Source: an uncultured Lachnospiraceae bacterium (GTDB lineage: Bacteria > Bacillota > Clostridia > Lachnospirales > Lachnospiraceae). From it: a stretch of DNA of 64,000 nucleotides. Of this stretch, positions 37,245-45,635 are shown piece after piece. The notes under the pieces were generated by a model. The model searched no databases and was not told the DNA's origin. It was given only the letters and a program-made list of their open reading frames with translations. The translations under genes were made by a program, and so were the position numbers. Positions within the stretch are counted from its first letter, which is position 1, and every line of letters begins with the position of its first letter. The stretch is from NCBI GenBank assembly GCA_947089905.1, contig CAMUMG010000004.1:62001-126000 (forward strand). Reading direction: 5' to 3'.

Positions 37245-37553
37245 CTATTTACCTATCCAGCAAATTATAGTAATAATACTTTCAATAACAAGTCGTATTA
37301 TATGATGACTAATATGTATATTATTTTGTTTCATACCATTTAGAAATGTACCAATAGAAACACTAATCATTCCAATTATTAAGATAATAATAGGACTTTT
37401 ATACCAAATCATATCACCTATAGAATATATTAAAATCAAAAAACATCCGATCATTATAAATAAAGTTGAGACTGTTTTTGATTTTGCTTTTAATAGTGCA
37501 AATATCATTAAAACAGCATAGATTATTGCTAAAATCCGACCAAATAGTTTCAT
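37245..37553 (-). CDS. Small membrane protein
   Basis: 102 residues with four hydrophobic segments and little else. No family recognised. It starts seven bases after the HTH gene with an AGGG site in the gap, so it belongs to the DUF2975-HTH unit. The segments are rich in Ile. Confidence 0.7.
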   Translation of the reverse strand: MKLFGRILAIIYAVLMIFALLKAKSKTVSTLFIMIGCFLILIYSIGDMIWYKSPIIILIIGMISVSIGTFLNGMKQNNIHISHHIIRLVIESIITIICWIGK

Positions 37554-37560
37554 TTTATCC

Positions 37561-37776
37561 CTATTCCTTCTCTTCTTTTTTATATTCTAAAATATCTCCT
37601 GGCTGGCAATCTAGTACATCACAGATTGCTTCTAAAGTCGAAAAACGGATTGCACTAATTTTTCCCGTTTTTATTTTTGATAAATTCACATTCGCAACAC
37701 CTACTTTTTCCGATAACTCTTTTAAAGATATTTTTCTATCTGCCATAACTCTATCTAATCTTATAATGATTGGCAT
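37561..37776 (-). CDS. XRE/Cro-type regulator (YozG-like)
   Basis: 71 residues, a single HTH domain (ISLKELSEKVGVANVNLSKI) ending DCQPGDILEYK, as in the YozG family. These small regulators are typically paired with a DUF2975 membrane protein, which is the case here: the DUF2975 gene ends nine bases upstream and its stop lies in the RBS of this gene. Confidence 0.9.
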   Translation of the reverse strand: MPIIIRLDRVMADRKISLKELSEKVGVANVNLSKIKTGKISAIRFSTLEAICDVLDCQPGDILEYKKEEKE

Positions 37777-37785
37777 ATCATCACC

Positions 37786-38328
37786 TCACAAAGTTTCATC
37801 TGATTGCTGTTGTAACTCACAGCCATAATCAAATATTAAGGATATACAATAAATAATTATGCCAACTATCAATCCAACTATATTGATTTTCCATGTTAAT
37901 TGTCCAATGGTATAATAATCTACTAATGCGTCGGAATAACTTCCTACTATACTTAAAATAATTGTTATGATTGCGATTTTTTTAATTCGAATTGTATTTT
38001 GGTGGGAAAAGGGTGTATCTTCTTTTTGTATATGATTAAAAATGGCGTGAACAAAAAGTATAATAATTGTTATTAGTATAGCATCTACCAACATAAAAGC
38101 AAACATAAGTAATAATTCTTGTAAATGAATGTTTATAATAGTTCCATTATTTGCTGTAACATGAAAGGCAGAAAGAAAAGACAATTTTGTTTCTTCGTTT
38201 GAAAATATCAAAATACAAATTCCGGTTAGTGCCAACATGGCAATAATACCCGATATAACACCTCCTATCCTAAGAATGATAGTCATTCTTTTACTTGCAT
38301 TTCTGATTTTTAATCGATTTTGCTCCAT
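37786..38328 (-). CDS. DUF2975 membrane protein
   Basis: 180 residues from ATG 38328 (GAGG upstream); an upstream ATG at 38415 adds 29 residues that do not look like the family. Four membrane segments in the DUF2975 pattern, with SLIFDYGCELQQQSDETL at the end. The family is of unknown function and is coupled with YozG-type regulators. Confidence 0.8.
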   Translation of the reverse strand: MEQNRLKIRNASKRMTIILRIGGVISGIIAMLALTGICILIFSNEETKLSFLSAFHVTANNGTIINIHLQELLLMFAFMLVDAILITIIILFVHAIFNHIQKEDTPFSHQNTIRIKKIAIITIILSIVGSYSDALVDYYTIGQLTWKINIVGLIVGIIIYCISLIFDYGCELQQQSDETL

Positions 38329-38651
38329 TTTTAGCCTCTTTTCTGTGTAGCTTTTTATTGTACAAGATATCGTACCTACTACAACTGAATTTTCAGAACA
38401 AGTAATACGTTCCAATAGTGATTATACAACAAAAATAAACGAAAAACAATAATTATTTTATGAATAACATTAATTTATTTATGATAATAGTTTTATATAC
38501 AAAAACAGGAAATGTATTTCTAAGTTGTACACTTCCTGTTTACTATTTTTGATTTTAATGATTTTTTTAATGATTTCACTATCAATCTGTGATAAAATTA
38601 TTTTAAAGTAAAATGAAATAGATAATTTTAACAAATAGAAGGGTAATTTAT

Positions 38652-39119
38652 ATGAGTATGATTGGAAACTATATAACTGTTGAAGATTCTATATTACAAC
38701 AGATTATACATGGCGATAAAGACATTCATGATATTATCTTTAAACCATGTATCAATATTGAAAAGTCATGGGATGCAATTCATTATATTCTTTGTAAAGA
38801 TAGATTTTATGGAAAAGCACCTATGAAATATATCGTCCCAATGGATACTGTAATAGATTGTGACTTAGATTATGGTGCATCTTATGTTACAGTAGAACAG
38901 GTTAAAGAAGCTTCAAATTTTCTTAATTCATTAGATGATAATATCTTAAAAGAAATGTATGACTTTAAGGCATTACAAAAAAATGAGGTATATCCACTTA
39001 CTAATCATACTAAAGAAGATGATTTTTACGAGTATATCTATTTTTATCTAATGGTTTTAAAAAAATATTTTGCAGAAACGGCACAACAGGGAAAGGCAAT
39101 TATTTTTTTTATATGGTAA
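38652..39119 (+). CDS. DUF1877 family protein
   Basis: 155 residues. MSMIGNYITVEDSILQQII and IEKSWDAIHYILC are typical of DUF1877 (YfbM-like) proteins, as is the end with YFYLMVLKKYFAETAQQGKA. Soluble, function unknown. Alone on the plus strand, RBS AAGGG. DUF1877 genes are often near immunity-type genes. Confidence 0.85.
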   Translation: MSMIGNYITVEDSILQQIIHGDKDIHDIIFKPCINIEKSWDAIHYILCKDRFYGKAPMKYIVPMDTVIDCDLDYGASYVTVEQVKEASNFLNSLDDNILKEMYDFKALQKNEVYPLTNHTKEDDFYEYIYFYLMVLKKYFAETAQQGKAIIFFIW

Positions 39120-39162
39120 AGGAGTAAAGGCAAAATCTATCATATGATTACAGGATATTTAA

Positions 39163-39969
39163 CTATCTTATTAAAAAATTCAAAACCCGTTCATTAAAAT
39201 CTTTTGCTTCTTCGTATGCCGCATGACCAAGACCTTTGTAAATAAACAGTTCGCTGCCACTAATTTTTTCAGCTATAATAGATGCAGAAGTTGTTCCTAC
39301 AATTCTATCACAATCTCCTCCAATTACTAACGTTGGAGATATTATTTTATTCAATTCAGTATACGCATTATGTTTGATACAAGAAGTTGCTTGTATCAGA
39401 AAACGTTTAAAATCTTTTGGTTTCTTTATTCTACCAATTACTGGATAAAGTAGTCGATATTTTTTTAAATAATGTTCTGAATATGATTTTTCTGCTGTAT
39501 CAATCATTAGATCTTTATACTTTTTCTCCTCTGCCATTTTAATCCAAGTACTAACTGATTGCTGCATTATCTCATTTGATTTTGAACTTGTTACAGCTAA
39601 TATAAGTTTATCAACTAAATTAGGATAATCAATAGCAAGATATTGAGCAATCATACCTCCCTGAGATATTCCTAAAATATGTGCTTTTGAAATACCAAGA
39701 GTTCTCATGACCTCTGCTTGATCTTTTGCCATTTCTCTTGTGGAATATCCCTCCTGAAGGTTATTTTTTCTACTAAAAATATACACTTTATATTTTTTCG
39801 CATATAGTCTGTATAACATAGAGAACAGAAAAGCAGTTCCTTTTACAGTAGATAATCCATCCCCTAAACCGGGCAACATAATCAAATTTTCATTTCCATT
39901 TCCAAAAGAAATATAATCCATATCTAAACTTCCTACACAAACATTTTCGTTTCGTGCATGATAAAACAT
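39163..39969 (-). CDS. Alpha/beta hydrolase
   Basis: 268 residues. Oxyanion-side motif MLPGLGDG, nucleophile Ser102 in GISQGG, acid in GGDCDRI and His in GLGHAAYE. No signal peptide. Likely an esterase or lactonase-type hydrolase of small substrates; specificity unknown. Single gene, convergent with the DUF1877 gene. Confidence 0.88.
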   Translation of the reverse strand: MFYHARNENVCVGSLDMDYISFGNGNENLIMLPGLGDGLSTVKGTAFLFSMLYRLYAKKYKVYIFSRKNNLQEGYSTREMAKDQAEVMRTLGISKAHILGISQGGMIAQYLAIDYPNLVDKLILAVTSSKSNEIMQQSVSTWIKMAEEKKYKDLMIDTAEKSYSEHYLKKYRLLYPVIGRIKKPKDFKRFLIQATSCIKHNAYTELNKIISPTLVIGGDCDRIVGTTSASIIAEKISGSELFIYKGLGHAAYEEAKDFNERVLNFLIR

Positions 39970-40180
39970 AATAACTCCCCTCGCTCTTTTATAATTCCTA
40001 TTTTTAATATTTCCATATATTAATAGTATTTTTCGTATATATTCATATCTCCTTTTGTAAATGCCTTTATTATTATTTTTGATTTTTTAGGATATTTGAT
40101 ATATTAAATAAATTCTAAATACGAAACTGTGATTTGTCAATTCAATTTTAGATAGGTTATTTTAAATTTTTAGAATATAT

Positions 40181-40888
40181 TTATTCAATAAAGGAACTTA
40201 GATTGAGTGCACCCTTATTTATTAATTCTTGAATAACATTTACTAAATCGTTTTTCACCCTTTCTCTTTCCTTCTTTGTTCCTGCATTTTCAAGATATAT
40301 GCTGTTGTTTCCCAGCTTAAATGTAGCGTAATAAATTATATTTTGCTCTCCTTTACTATTAGGTTTTGTTATAAAATATCCTGCTGTTACATTTGTGTTA
40401 TAGACTTTTGTATTTTCTTCATTTCCAATAATCATAGTATCAAGTAGTTGTATATCTGATGTAGCTATAATCATCTTTACATTTCCAATTTTTCCGTCAA
40501 AACCAACTAAATTTTGTATATTATTATTATTACGATTCGTAAGAAAAATTGCATTAGCTGTAACTGGTAAGTCCCCAAATAAAGTATACACTTCCTCTTT
40601 TGTAAGCTGTCTTGTAGTTACATCAATATCCAATGATAAACTACTAACTGTATCAGATTGAATAAACTTAATCTTATCTCCATTATGTAGGATAGCTATA
40701 TCAATATTGCTGTCAAATAATACTTTTTTAAATAAATCTATCCCCAAAATAGCAACTACAAAACAGGCTGCAATTACTCCCCATTTAAGCCAACTAAACT
40801 TCTTTGTTCTCTTTTTATAAAGAATAACCTCATTAATATATTTATTATCGATTTCACTCATAGCCTCAGAAAACTTCTTCGAATTCAT
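40181..40888 (-). CDS. Single-pass membrane protein, probable partner of the ECF sigma factor
   Basis: 235 residues. A short cytoplasmic part (1-31), one membrane helix (about 32-52) and an extracytoplasmic domain of about 180 residues without a family I recognise. It overlaps the sigma gene by four bases, the usual arrangement for an anti-sigma factor. No zinc-binding HxxxCxxC motif is present in the cytoplasmic part. Confidence 0.72.
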   Translation of the reverse strand: MNSKKFSEAMSEIDNKYINEVILYKKRTKKFSWLKWGVIAACFVVAILGIDLFKKVLFDSNIDIAILHNGDKIKFIQSDTVSSLSLDIDVTTRQLTKEEVYTLFGDLPVTANAIFLTNRNNNNIQNLVGFDGKIGNVKMIIATSDIQLLDTMIIGNEENTKVYNTNVTAGYFITKPNSKGEQNIIYYATFKLGNNSIYLENAGTKKERERVKNDLVNVIQELINKGALNLSSFIE

Positions 40889-41445
40889 ACAAATACTCCC
40901 CTTTCAGTTAAATAGTCTTTCATTTTTTGACGAATACGGGTAAGTCGAACAGATATATTTTTTTCAGTAAGTCCTACCAGTTTGGCTATATCCTTGTAAC
41001 TATTTGAAAACCAATAGCGATACATAAAAATGACACGGTTTTCGACGGTCAGTGTATCTAAAAAACTCTCAATAATACGAGCTAACTCTTTGACCTCAAT
41101 CTCGGTTTCTACTGTATTTGGATCTGTTATACATGTTTCAATCTCTTGCATCATAATTGTGTAAGTACTTTTTCTCTTGGCAGCTTCTTTTTTGTAATAG
41201 ATTTTCAATGAAATATTCCGAACGATTTTACACATATAGGTTAGTAGTGGATTGGGTTTTTCTGGTGGAATCGTATTCCATGCACCCAAATAAGCGTCAT
41301 TGACACATTCTTCTGAGTCCTGTAGGTTATTTACGATATTATACGAGAGTTTACGGAAAATTTTTCCGTACTTTATATCCAACTCCTGTATTGCCTGCTC
41401 TGAACGTTGAAAAAACATTTCAATAATTTTTTCATCTTCTATCAA
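40885..41445 (-). CDS. ECF-type RNA polymerase sigma factor
   Basis: 186 residues. Region 2 is visible in DSEECVNDAYLGAWNTIPP and region 4 in YKDIAKLVGLTEKNISVRLTRIRQKMKDYL. The start is a TTG at 41445 behind a very strong AAGGAGGTGAT site. The partner gene downstream overlaps by four bases. The 167 bases upstream hold BlaI-type boxes shared with the divergent BlaI-like gene. Confidence 0.9.
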   Translation of the reverse strand: MIEDEKIIEMFFQRSEQAIQELDIKYGKIFRKLSYNIVNNLQDSEECVNDAYLGAWNTIPPEKPNPLLTYMCKIVRNISLKIYYKKEAAKRKSTYTIMMQEIETCITDPNTVETEIEVKELARIIESFLDTLTVENRVIFMYRYWFSNSYKDIAKLVGLTEKNISVRLTRIRQKMKDYLTERGVFV

Positions 41446-41476
41446 TTATATCACCTCCTTTTTGGCTTCACTTATA

Positions 41477-41595
41477 TACTACAGTTTTAACAGCTAATAC
41501 TACATCAATCAAAAAATTTTTTTAAGACTGAAGTAGTATTGACAAAATTTTAAGACTGTGGTAGTATTTACTTGTACCTACTACTACAGTCTTAA
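41477..41595. promoter_or_regulatory. Four BlaI-type operator boxes in the divergent region
   Basis: The 14-mer TACTACAGTCTTAA or its complement occurs at 41477-41490, 41522-41535, 41550-41563 and 41582-41595, with 1-2 mismatches: boxes 1 and 4 face one way, 2 and 3 the other. Box 3 overlaps the spacer and -10 of the blaI-like promoter; box 1 lies close to the sigma gene start. Confidence 0.8.
41539..41567 (+). promoter_or_regulatory. Promoter of the BlaI-BlaR1-like genes
   Basis: Perfect -35 TTGACA (41539-41544), 17-base spacer, -10 TAGTAT (41562-41567), embedded among the operator boxes. Confidence 0.82.
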
Positions 41596-41612
41596 AAAGG
41601 AGGTGTCATTAA

Positions 41613-41972
41613 ATGGACATTAAACTTTTCGATTCTGAATTAAAAGTAATGTCTGTCCTATGGCGTGATGGTGATGTTCCTGCTAAATATATCGCCAAAC
41701 TGCTGAATGAGGATTTGGGCTGGAACGTTAATACGACCTATACTTTGATTAAACGTTGTATTAAAAAAGGTGCGATTGAACGCTCCGAACCCAACTTCAT
41801 GTGTCATGCACTTGTGCCAAAAGAAGAGGTACAAAAGGCAGAAACAAATGAATTGATTGACAAGGTGTATGATGGCTCTGTCGACAAGCTGTTCACAGCT
41901 TTACTAGGTCGAAAAAAATTAAGTGCTGCACAGATCGAAAAACTAAAACAGATTGTCGGTGACTTAGAGTGA
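41613..41972 (+). CDS. BlaI/MecI-family repressor
   Basis: 119 residues. Winged-helix start FDSELKVMSVLWRDGDVPAKYIAK, then NVNTTYTLIKRCIKKGAIER and a dimerisation end (LSAAQIEKLKQIVGDLE). Such repressors are cleaved or released through a BlaR1 protease; the BlaR1-like gene follows 10 bases later. It should bind the four boxes upstream. RBS GGAGGTG. Confidence 0.93.
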   Translation: MDIKLFDSELKVMSVLWRDGDVPAKYIAKLLNEDLGWNVNTTYTLIKRCIKKGAIERSEPNFMCHALVPKEEVQKAETNELIDKVYDGSVDKLFTALLGRKKLSAAQIEKLKQIVGDLE

Positions 41973-41982
41973 GGTGGTATAA

Positions 41983-43320
41983 ATGAGCCTATTGCAAATG
42001 AGTTTTGCTGGAGCTATCATGATTTTAGCAATTATCATTATACGTGCTTTGGTAATCAACTTGTTGCCCAAAAAGACTTTTTTGGCACTTTGGGGAATAG
42101 TGATTGTACGACTACTCTTTCCGTTTTCCCTTCCCTCTGCATTTAGTGTGTATTCATTGATAGGCAAGCACACACAAAAAAAAGACCCACAAATTATTGG
42201 AATGTTACCGATTGAAGTAAAAAGGCAAGTATCTACTATACCTAATAACATTTTAAATATTTCAAACTCCATTTCTATATGGATGATTATTTGGATTGTT
42301 GGTGTGTTGATCTGTACTTTGTTTTTTGCCATAGTATACTGGAAGTGCCGACAAGAATTTCAAATGTCCCTGCCTGTAGATAATGACTTTATCAAAAGCT
42401 GGTTGGGCACTCATCGGCTGAAACGTTCGATTGCTATTAGACAATCCAGTCGGTTTTCTGCTCCTCTTACTTATGGCGTATTTCATCCGGTAATTTTGAT
42501 GCCAACATCTACTGAATGGGAAAATACAAATTCAATGCGATATGTTTTGACTCATGAATATGTGCATATCCGACGTTTTGACAGCCTTACAAAATTAGTA
42601 TTGCTTGCAGTACTATGTGTGCATTGGTTTAATCCCTTGGTATGGATTATGTATATTCTTGCAAACCGAGATATTGAATTATTATGTGATGAGGAAGTTA
42701 TTCGGCTTTTGGGCGAAAACACAAAAGCGGACTATGCACGTACACTAATCAATATGGAAGAAACTCAAAGTGGCTTTGTACCACTGTGTAACAATTTTAG
42801 CAAAAATGTAATAGAAGAAAGGATTGTATCAATTATGAAATATAAAAAATCATCTATTTTTTCACTTGTTCTTGGCTTTTCTTTAGTTTTTGGCACAACG
42901 ACTGCCTTTGCAACTTCTGCCCAGAAAGAACCTGATTATTTTATAACAGATGAAGATGATAATACCACAATTTTTAATGGTAAATTAATGGCTTCTCAAA
43001 AATTTCTTGTCGATGAAAATGGTAAATATACCTATGATTCAAATAGTGAACTTGATGCTCTATTTTCTGAATTTGGTATTCCATCAACCAAATTTATAGA
43101 TTCTGATATTAACGATATCAAATTTACATTAGAAGACACCTCAAATCAGAATCAAGACCATCTATTTTCCCAACGCTCTTTGTATACAGAAGAAGAAATG
43201 GAACAAATTATTGCAGATATTGAAAGTGGCAAAATTCCTGGATATCAAATATCAGATTTTGTGGAAGGCAAAGTTCCAGGATTTGAGGCAGGAGATTGGT
43301 TTTTTATTAATTTCGATTAA
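41983..43320 (+). CDS. BlaR1/MecR1-like M56 membrane metallopeptidase
   Basis: 445 residues. Several membrane helices in the first 120 residues, the zinc motif HEYVH (191-195) and the distal Glu in NRDIELLCDEEV, as in M56 antirepressors. After a last helix near 290-310, where BlaR1 has a penicillin-binding sensor domain, there is only about 130 residues of unknown sequence with a doubled motif (GKIPGYQISDF, GKVPGFEAGDW). The inducer is therefore probably not a beta-lactam bound in the classic way. Confidence 0.88.
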   Translation: MSLLQMSFAGAIMILAIIIIRALVINLLPKKTFLALWGIVIVRLLFPFSLPSAFSVYSLIGKHTQKKDPQIIGMLPIEVKRQVSTIPNNILNISNSISIWMIIWIVGVLICTLFFAIVYWKCRQEFQMSLPVDNDFIKSWLGTHRLKRSIAIRQSSRFSAPLTYGVFHPVILMPTSTEWENTNSMRYVLTHEYVHIRRFDSLTKLVLLAVLCVHWFNPLVWIMYILANRDIELLCDEEVIRLLGENTKADYARTLINMEETQSGFVPLCNNFSKNVIEERIVSIMKYKKSSIFSLVLGFSLVFGTTTAFATSAQKEPDYFITDEDDNTTIFNGKLMASQKFLVDENGKYTYDSNSELDALFSEFGIPSTKFIDSDINDIKFTLEDTSNQNQDHLFSQRSLYTEEEMEQIIADIESGKIPGYQISDFVEGKVPGFEAGDWFFINFD

Positions 43321-43332
43321 AAACTAAAAAGA

Positions 43333-43375
43333 AGGACTAAACCAATAAAACTTAATGTTTTACTGATTTAGTCCT
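43333..43375 (-). terminator. Hairpin terminator (43 bp, copy A)
   Basis: AGGACTAAA pairs with TTTAGTCCT, enclosing a second stem ATAAAAC/GTTTTAC-like. On the minus strand it is followed by TTCTTTTTAG. A second 43-bp element with the same ends lies at 45400-45442. Confidence 0.7.
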
Positions 43376-43436
43376 CAACAAATATACACATGTCACGTTG
43401 GATCTATCATATGAAAGATACGTTTCAAGCTGTTTT

Positions 43437-43657
43437 CTAAGTATAAAAATCTGAGCTGTAAACGCAAATCGACCAGTTCCCGCCAGAGGTAAAGTCATAT
43501 TCTGCATCAAAGCCCCCAAAATACTCATAAAACACCACTTTCTCTGTATCGTCCCATTCCATTTCGTCTACACAAGATGGCAATCCTCATATTTTTTTTC
43601 ATGGAGAATATCTTTTACCGTCTGAATGGCTACTGCTCTATCATCAAAATACTCCCT
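43437..43657 (-). pseudogene. Frameshifted small gene
   Basis: Two frames read one protein: REYFDDRAVAIQTVKDIL.. then, after a stop and a one-base shift, VDEMEWDDTEKVVFYEYF.. to WSICVYSSDFYT. No start codon fits the first part. The family is unknown; it resembles small immunity-type proteins. It follows the gene at 43663 directly. Confidence 0.6.
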
Positions 43658-43662
43658 ATATA

Positions 43663-44364
43663 TTAGTCATATTCCATACAGATATATTTGAAATCCTTCG
43701 TCTTGTGCAATGTTGCCAATGCGTGTTCCTTGATATGTTTTGACATGATTTCCACTGCATACTGAAAATTCTCTGTTGGATGACCTTCGGCACAGCGCAC
43801 CATTGTTATCAGCATCTTATTGTCACCCTCAATGTATTCAGACGGGTAGTTGCCGGAATTATCGCAGGAATCCTCGCAATGGTATTTCTGTCTTATAGCT
43901 TCCATTTGCGTTGCAGTGCCAATTACTGCATGGTAATCCATGTTATCGCTGTCACAGTAATAGTCGATAAAAAGTCTTGCCACAACATCTGTGCATTGTC
44001 GGATTTGCTCAATAATAGTATCTGCATTTCGGATGGCAAATCTCCGAATTTCCTGCTTAGCGTACTCCTCGTTTTCATAGTGGATGTACAAAAGTGTTTC
44101 GTGACCGTTAAGCGTAGCGGTGACACTTTGAAGTGTTTCATCTTTGTTATAGACGGCACACAATGTCTGAATGAGATCTTCCTCTGGCACGTTGTACAGC
44201 GTCATCTCACGCTTGCCCTTCCCAACTGGAATGTCATAGGTGAGTATTTGATACTGTTCGTCATAGTCAAAGAAGATAGCGTTGTCGTCAATGTCCTCTC
44301 TAAAATCAACTATACCATATACACCTTCTTGGTAGGTGAGCGGAATACTGGATAATTCTGGCAT
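43663..44364 (-). CDS. Hypothetical protein
   Basis: 233 residues, acidic, no membrane segment or signal peptide. No family recognised. It is GC-richer than most of the window, and a long frame on the opposite strand (43780-44355) is an artefact of this. Followed by a frameshifted small gene, preceded by another unknown gene. The block looks like accessory DNA. Confidence 0.6.
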   Translation of the reverse strand: MPELSSIPLTYQEGVYGIVDFREDIDDNAIFFDYDEQYQILTYDIPVGKGKREMTLYNVPEEDLIQTLCAVYNKDETLQSVTATLNGHETLLYIHYENEEYAKQEIRRFAIRNADTIIEQIRQCTDVVARLFIDYYCDSDNMDYHAVIGTATQMEAIRQKYHCEDSCDNSGNYPSEYIEGDNKMLITMVRCAEGHPTENFQYAVEIMSKHIKEHALATLHKTKDFKYICMEYD

Positions 44365-44500
44365 TTTGACATCTTTCCTTTCTAATATTTTGATGTATTG
44401 ATAAAATATACACTGCGTCTGTTTTTGCTATCCATTAGACCGATAAATAAGGATTTGATTAACATGGTCAAATATTAAAATTTCACACACAAATTTGTAT

Positions 44501-45031
44501 TTACCTTTTCCATTTATCCAGCTTATATCCTTTTTGTTCCAAATTTGTACGAAATGCTTCCGCAAAATCAAGAAATCTCTCAATCTCATCTGGCTGGTGT
44601 ATGTTTTTTGGACCATATAAAGTTTTAGAACTTGTCCCGCCTATATTCAGCAGTTCCCCAAAATCCTTCGAGCCTTTTTTATACTCGAAACATAATTGAT
44701 GAACCTTTGGTTCATAAGATATATTTCCTATATTATCCATATCAATATAAAACGGTTCTGAATGTTCTTGTAAAGCAGCATCTATTTGTATAAGAACCAA
44801 ACTAAAATCGTTTTGTCTGAATCCAGCTATATAATAGAAAAACGTAGTCGTATTCGTATCAAACACAAAACCTCTTTCAAATTTTGAAGTTGACATATAA
44901 ACATACAAAATTTCATAAGTATCCCCGTCTTTGACAGATTCGTTAAAAAGTTCTCGTATTCTTTGTTTCTTTACTTTACAATCTGCTGCATCATATTCTG
45001 CTTCCTTTGGCTTTTTTGAAAATAGTCCCAT
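44501..45031 (-). CDS. Hypothetical protein
   Basis: 176 residues from ATG 45031 (AAAGGA upstream); an earlier in-frame ATG at 45070 has no RBS. Begins MGLFSKKPKEAEYD. Soluble, mixed alpha/beta, no family recognised. Last complete unknown gene of the accessory block between the two matching hairpins. Confidence 0.6.
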   Translation of the reverse strand: MGLFSKKPKEAEYDAADCKVKKQRIRELFNESVKDGDTYEILYVYMSTSKFERGFVFDTNTTTFFYYIAGFRQNDFSLVLIQIDAALQEHSEPFYIDMDNIGNISYEPKVHQLCFEYKKGSKDFGELLNIGGTSSKTLYGPKNIHQPDEIERFLDFAEAFRTNLEQKGYKLDKWKR

Positions 45032-45070
45032 ACTTTTTTTCCTTTCACCCTGATTAGTTGATGGTTTCAT

Positions 45071-45635
45071 TATACCGCAATAATTTTCTAAAGGGAATAT
45101 AACTTTATAAAAAATTCATTTTGCTGTGGTAGGCATTGTTTCCTGAATCTGTTCTTGTTTCAATCAGTTTCCTGTGAAAGTGCTACACCCATTATAAACT
45201 ACTATGTTTCCTCACAAATTCACTGGCTATACGTCTGGTTGACTGCACCTGTTCTGTGTCCACCTGTACTCTGGCAGAAGTGAACAGATCATCATAACTG
45301 TTCTAGTTTCCCATAGTAAAGTTTCTTATGTTCCCTGTTTGCAAAAACCATGTGTATTGTTCATGTGTGAACCTCTTTAAATTTTTTTTGTATATAAAAA
45401 GGACTAAGTCCTTTAAAGCCATAGCTTTTAGGATTTAGTCCTAATCGAGAGAATGTATCTTTTTCAGATACACGAAAGGGAAGCAAAAGCCTCCCTTTCG
45501 ATAATTATATATAGATTTTGCAAATAATATCTTTAAACCGATTCGCCTTTGTATACTCAGAATGGTGTTTCATGTATTCCTGTACATCTTTCCTTGTAAT
45601 AACAAGCGTTACGAAGTAAAAATATCTGCGTTCCT
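45071..45635. other. Intergenic region with gene fragments and hairpins
   Basis: Minus strand 45192-45278 reads ARVQVDTEQVQSTRRIASEF without a start, reminiscent of the N-terminus of a WXG100-type protein; a faint remnant. Minus 45505-45635 is open without a start codon (VTLVITRKDVQEYMKHH..), of unknown origin. Hairpins lie at 45400-45442, 45455-45471 and 45473-45500 (CGAAAGGGA/TCCCTTTCG). Nothing else was found. Confidence 0.45.
45400..45442 (-). terminator. Hairpin terminator (43 bp, copy B)
   Basis: AGGACTAA at one end and GATTTAGTCCT at the other, as in copy A at 43333-43375, same length. On the minus strand it ends in a T-run (CCTTTTTAT). Probable terminator for ppdK. Confidence 0.65.

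Noticed and set aside
41983-43320. Classic beta-lactam-inducible BlaR1
   Set aside because: The C-terminal penicillin-binding domain with its SxxK/SxN/KTG motifs is absent, and no beta-lactamase gene is near.
43780-44355. 191-codon plus-strand open frame
   Set aside because: It lies wholly opposite the gene at 43663-44364, has no RBS and an implausible composition; it is a shadow of GC-richer coding DNA.
45192-45278. WXG100 protein gene
   Set aside because: Only about 28 codons resemble the N-terminus, with no start codon and no continuation; kept only as a faint remnant.
45455-45500. Riboswitch in front of an unknown gene
   Set aside because: Simple hairpins downstream of ppdK with no gene following on either strand; more likely 3' end structure.
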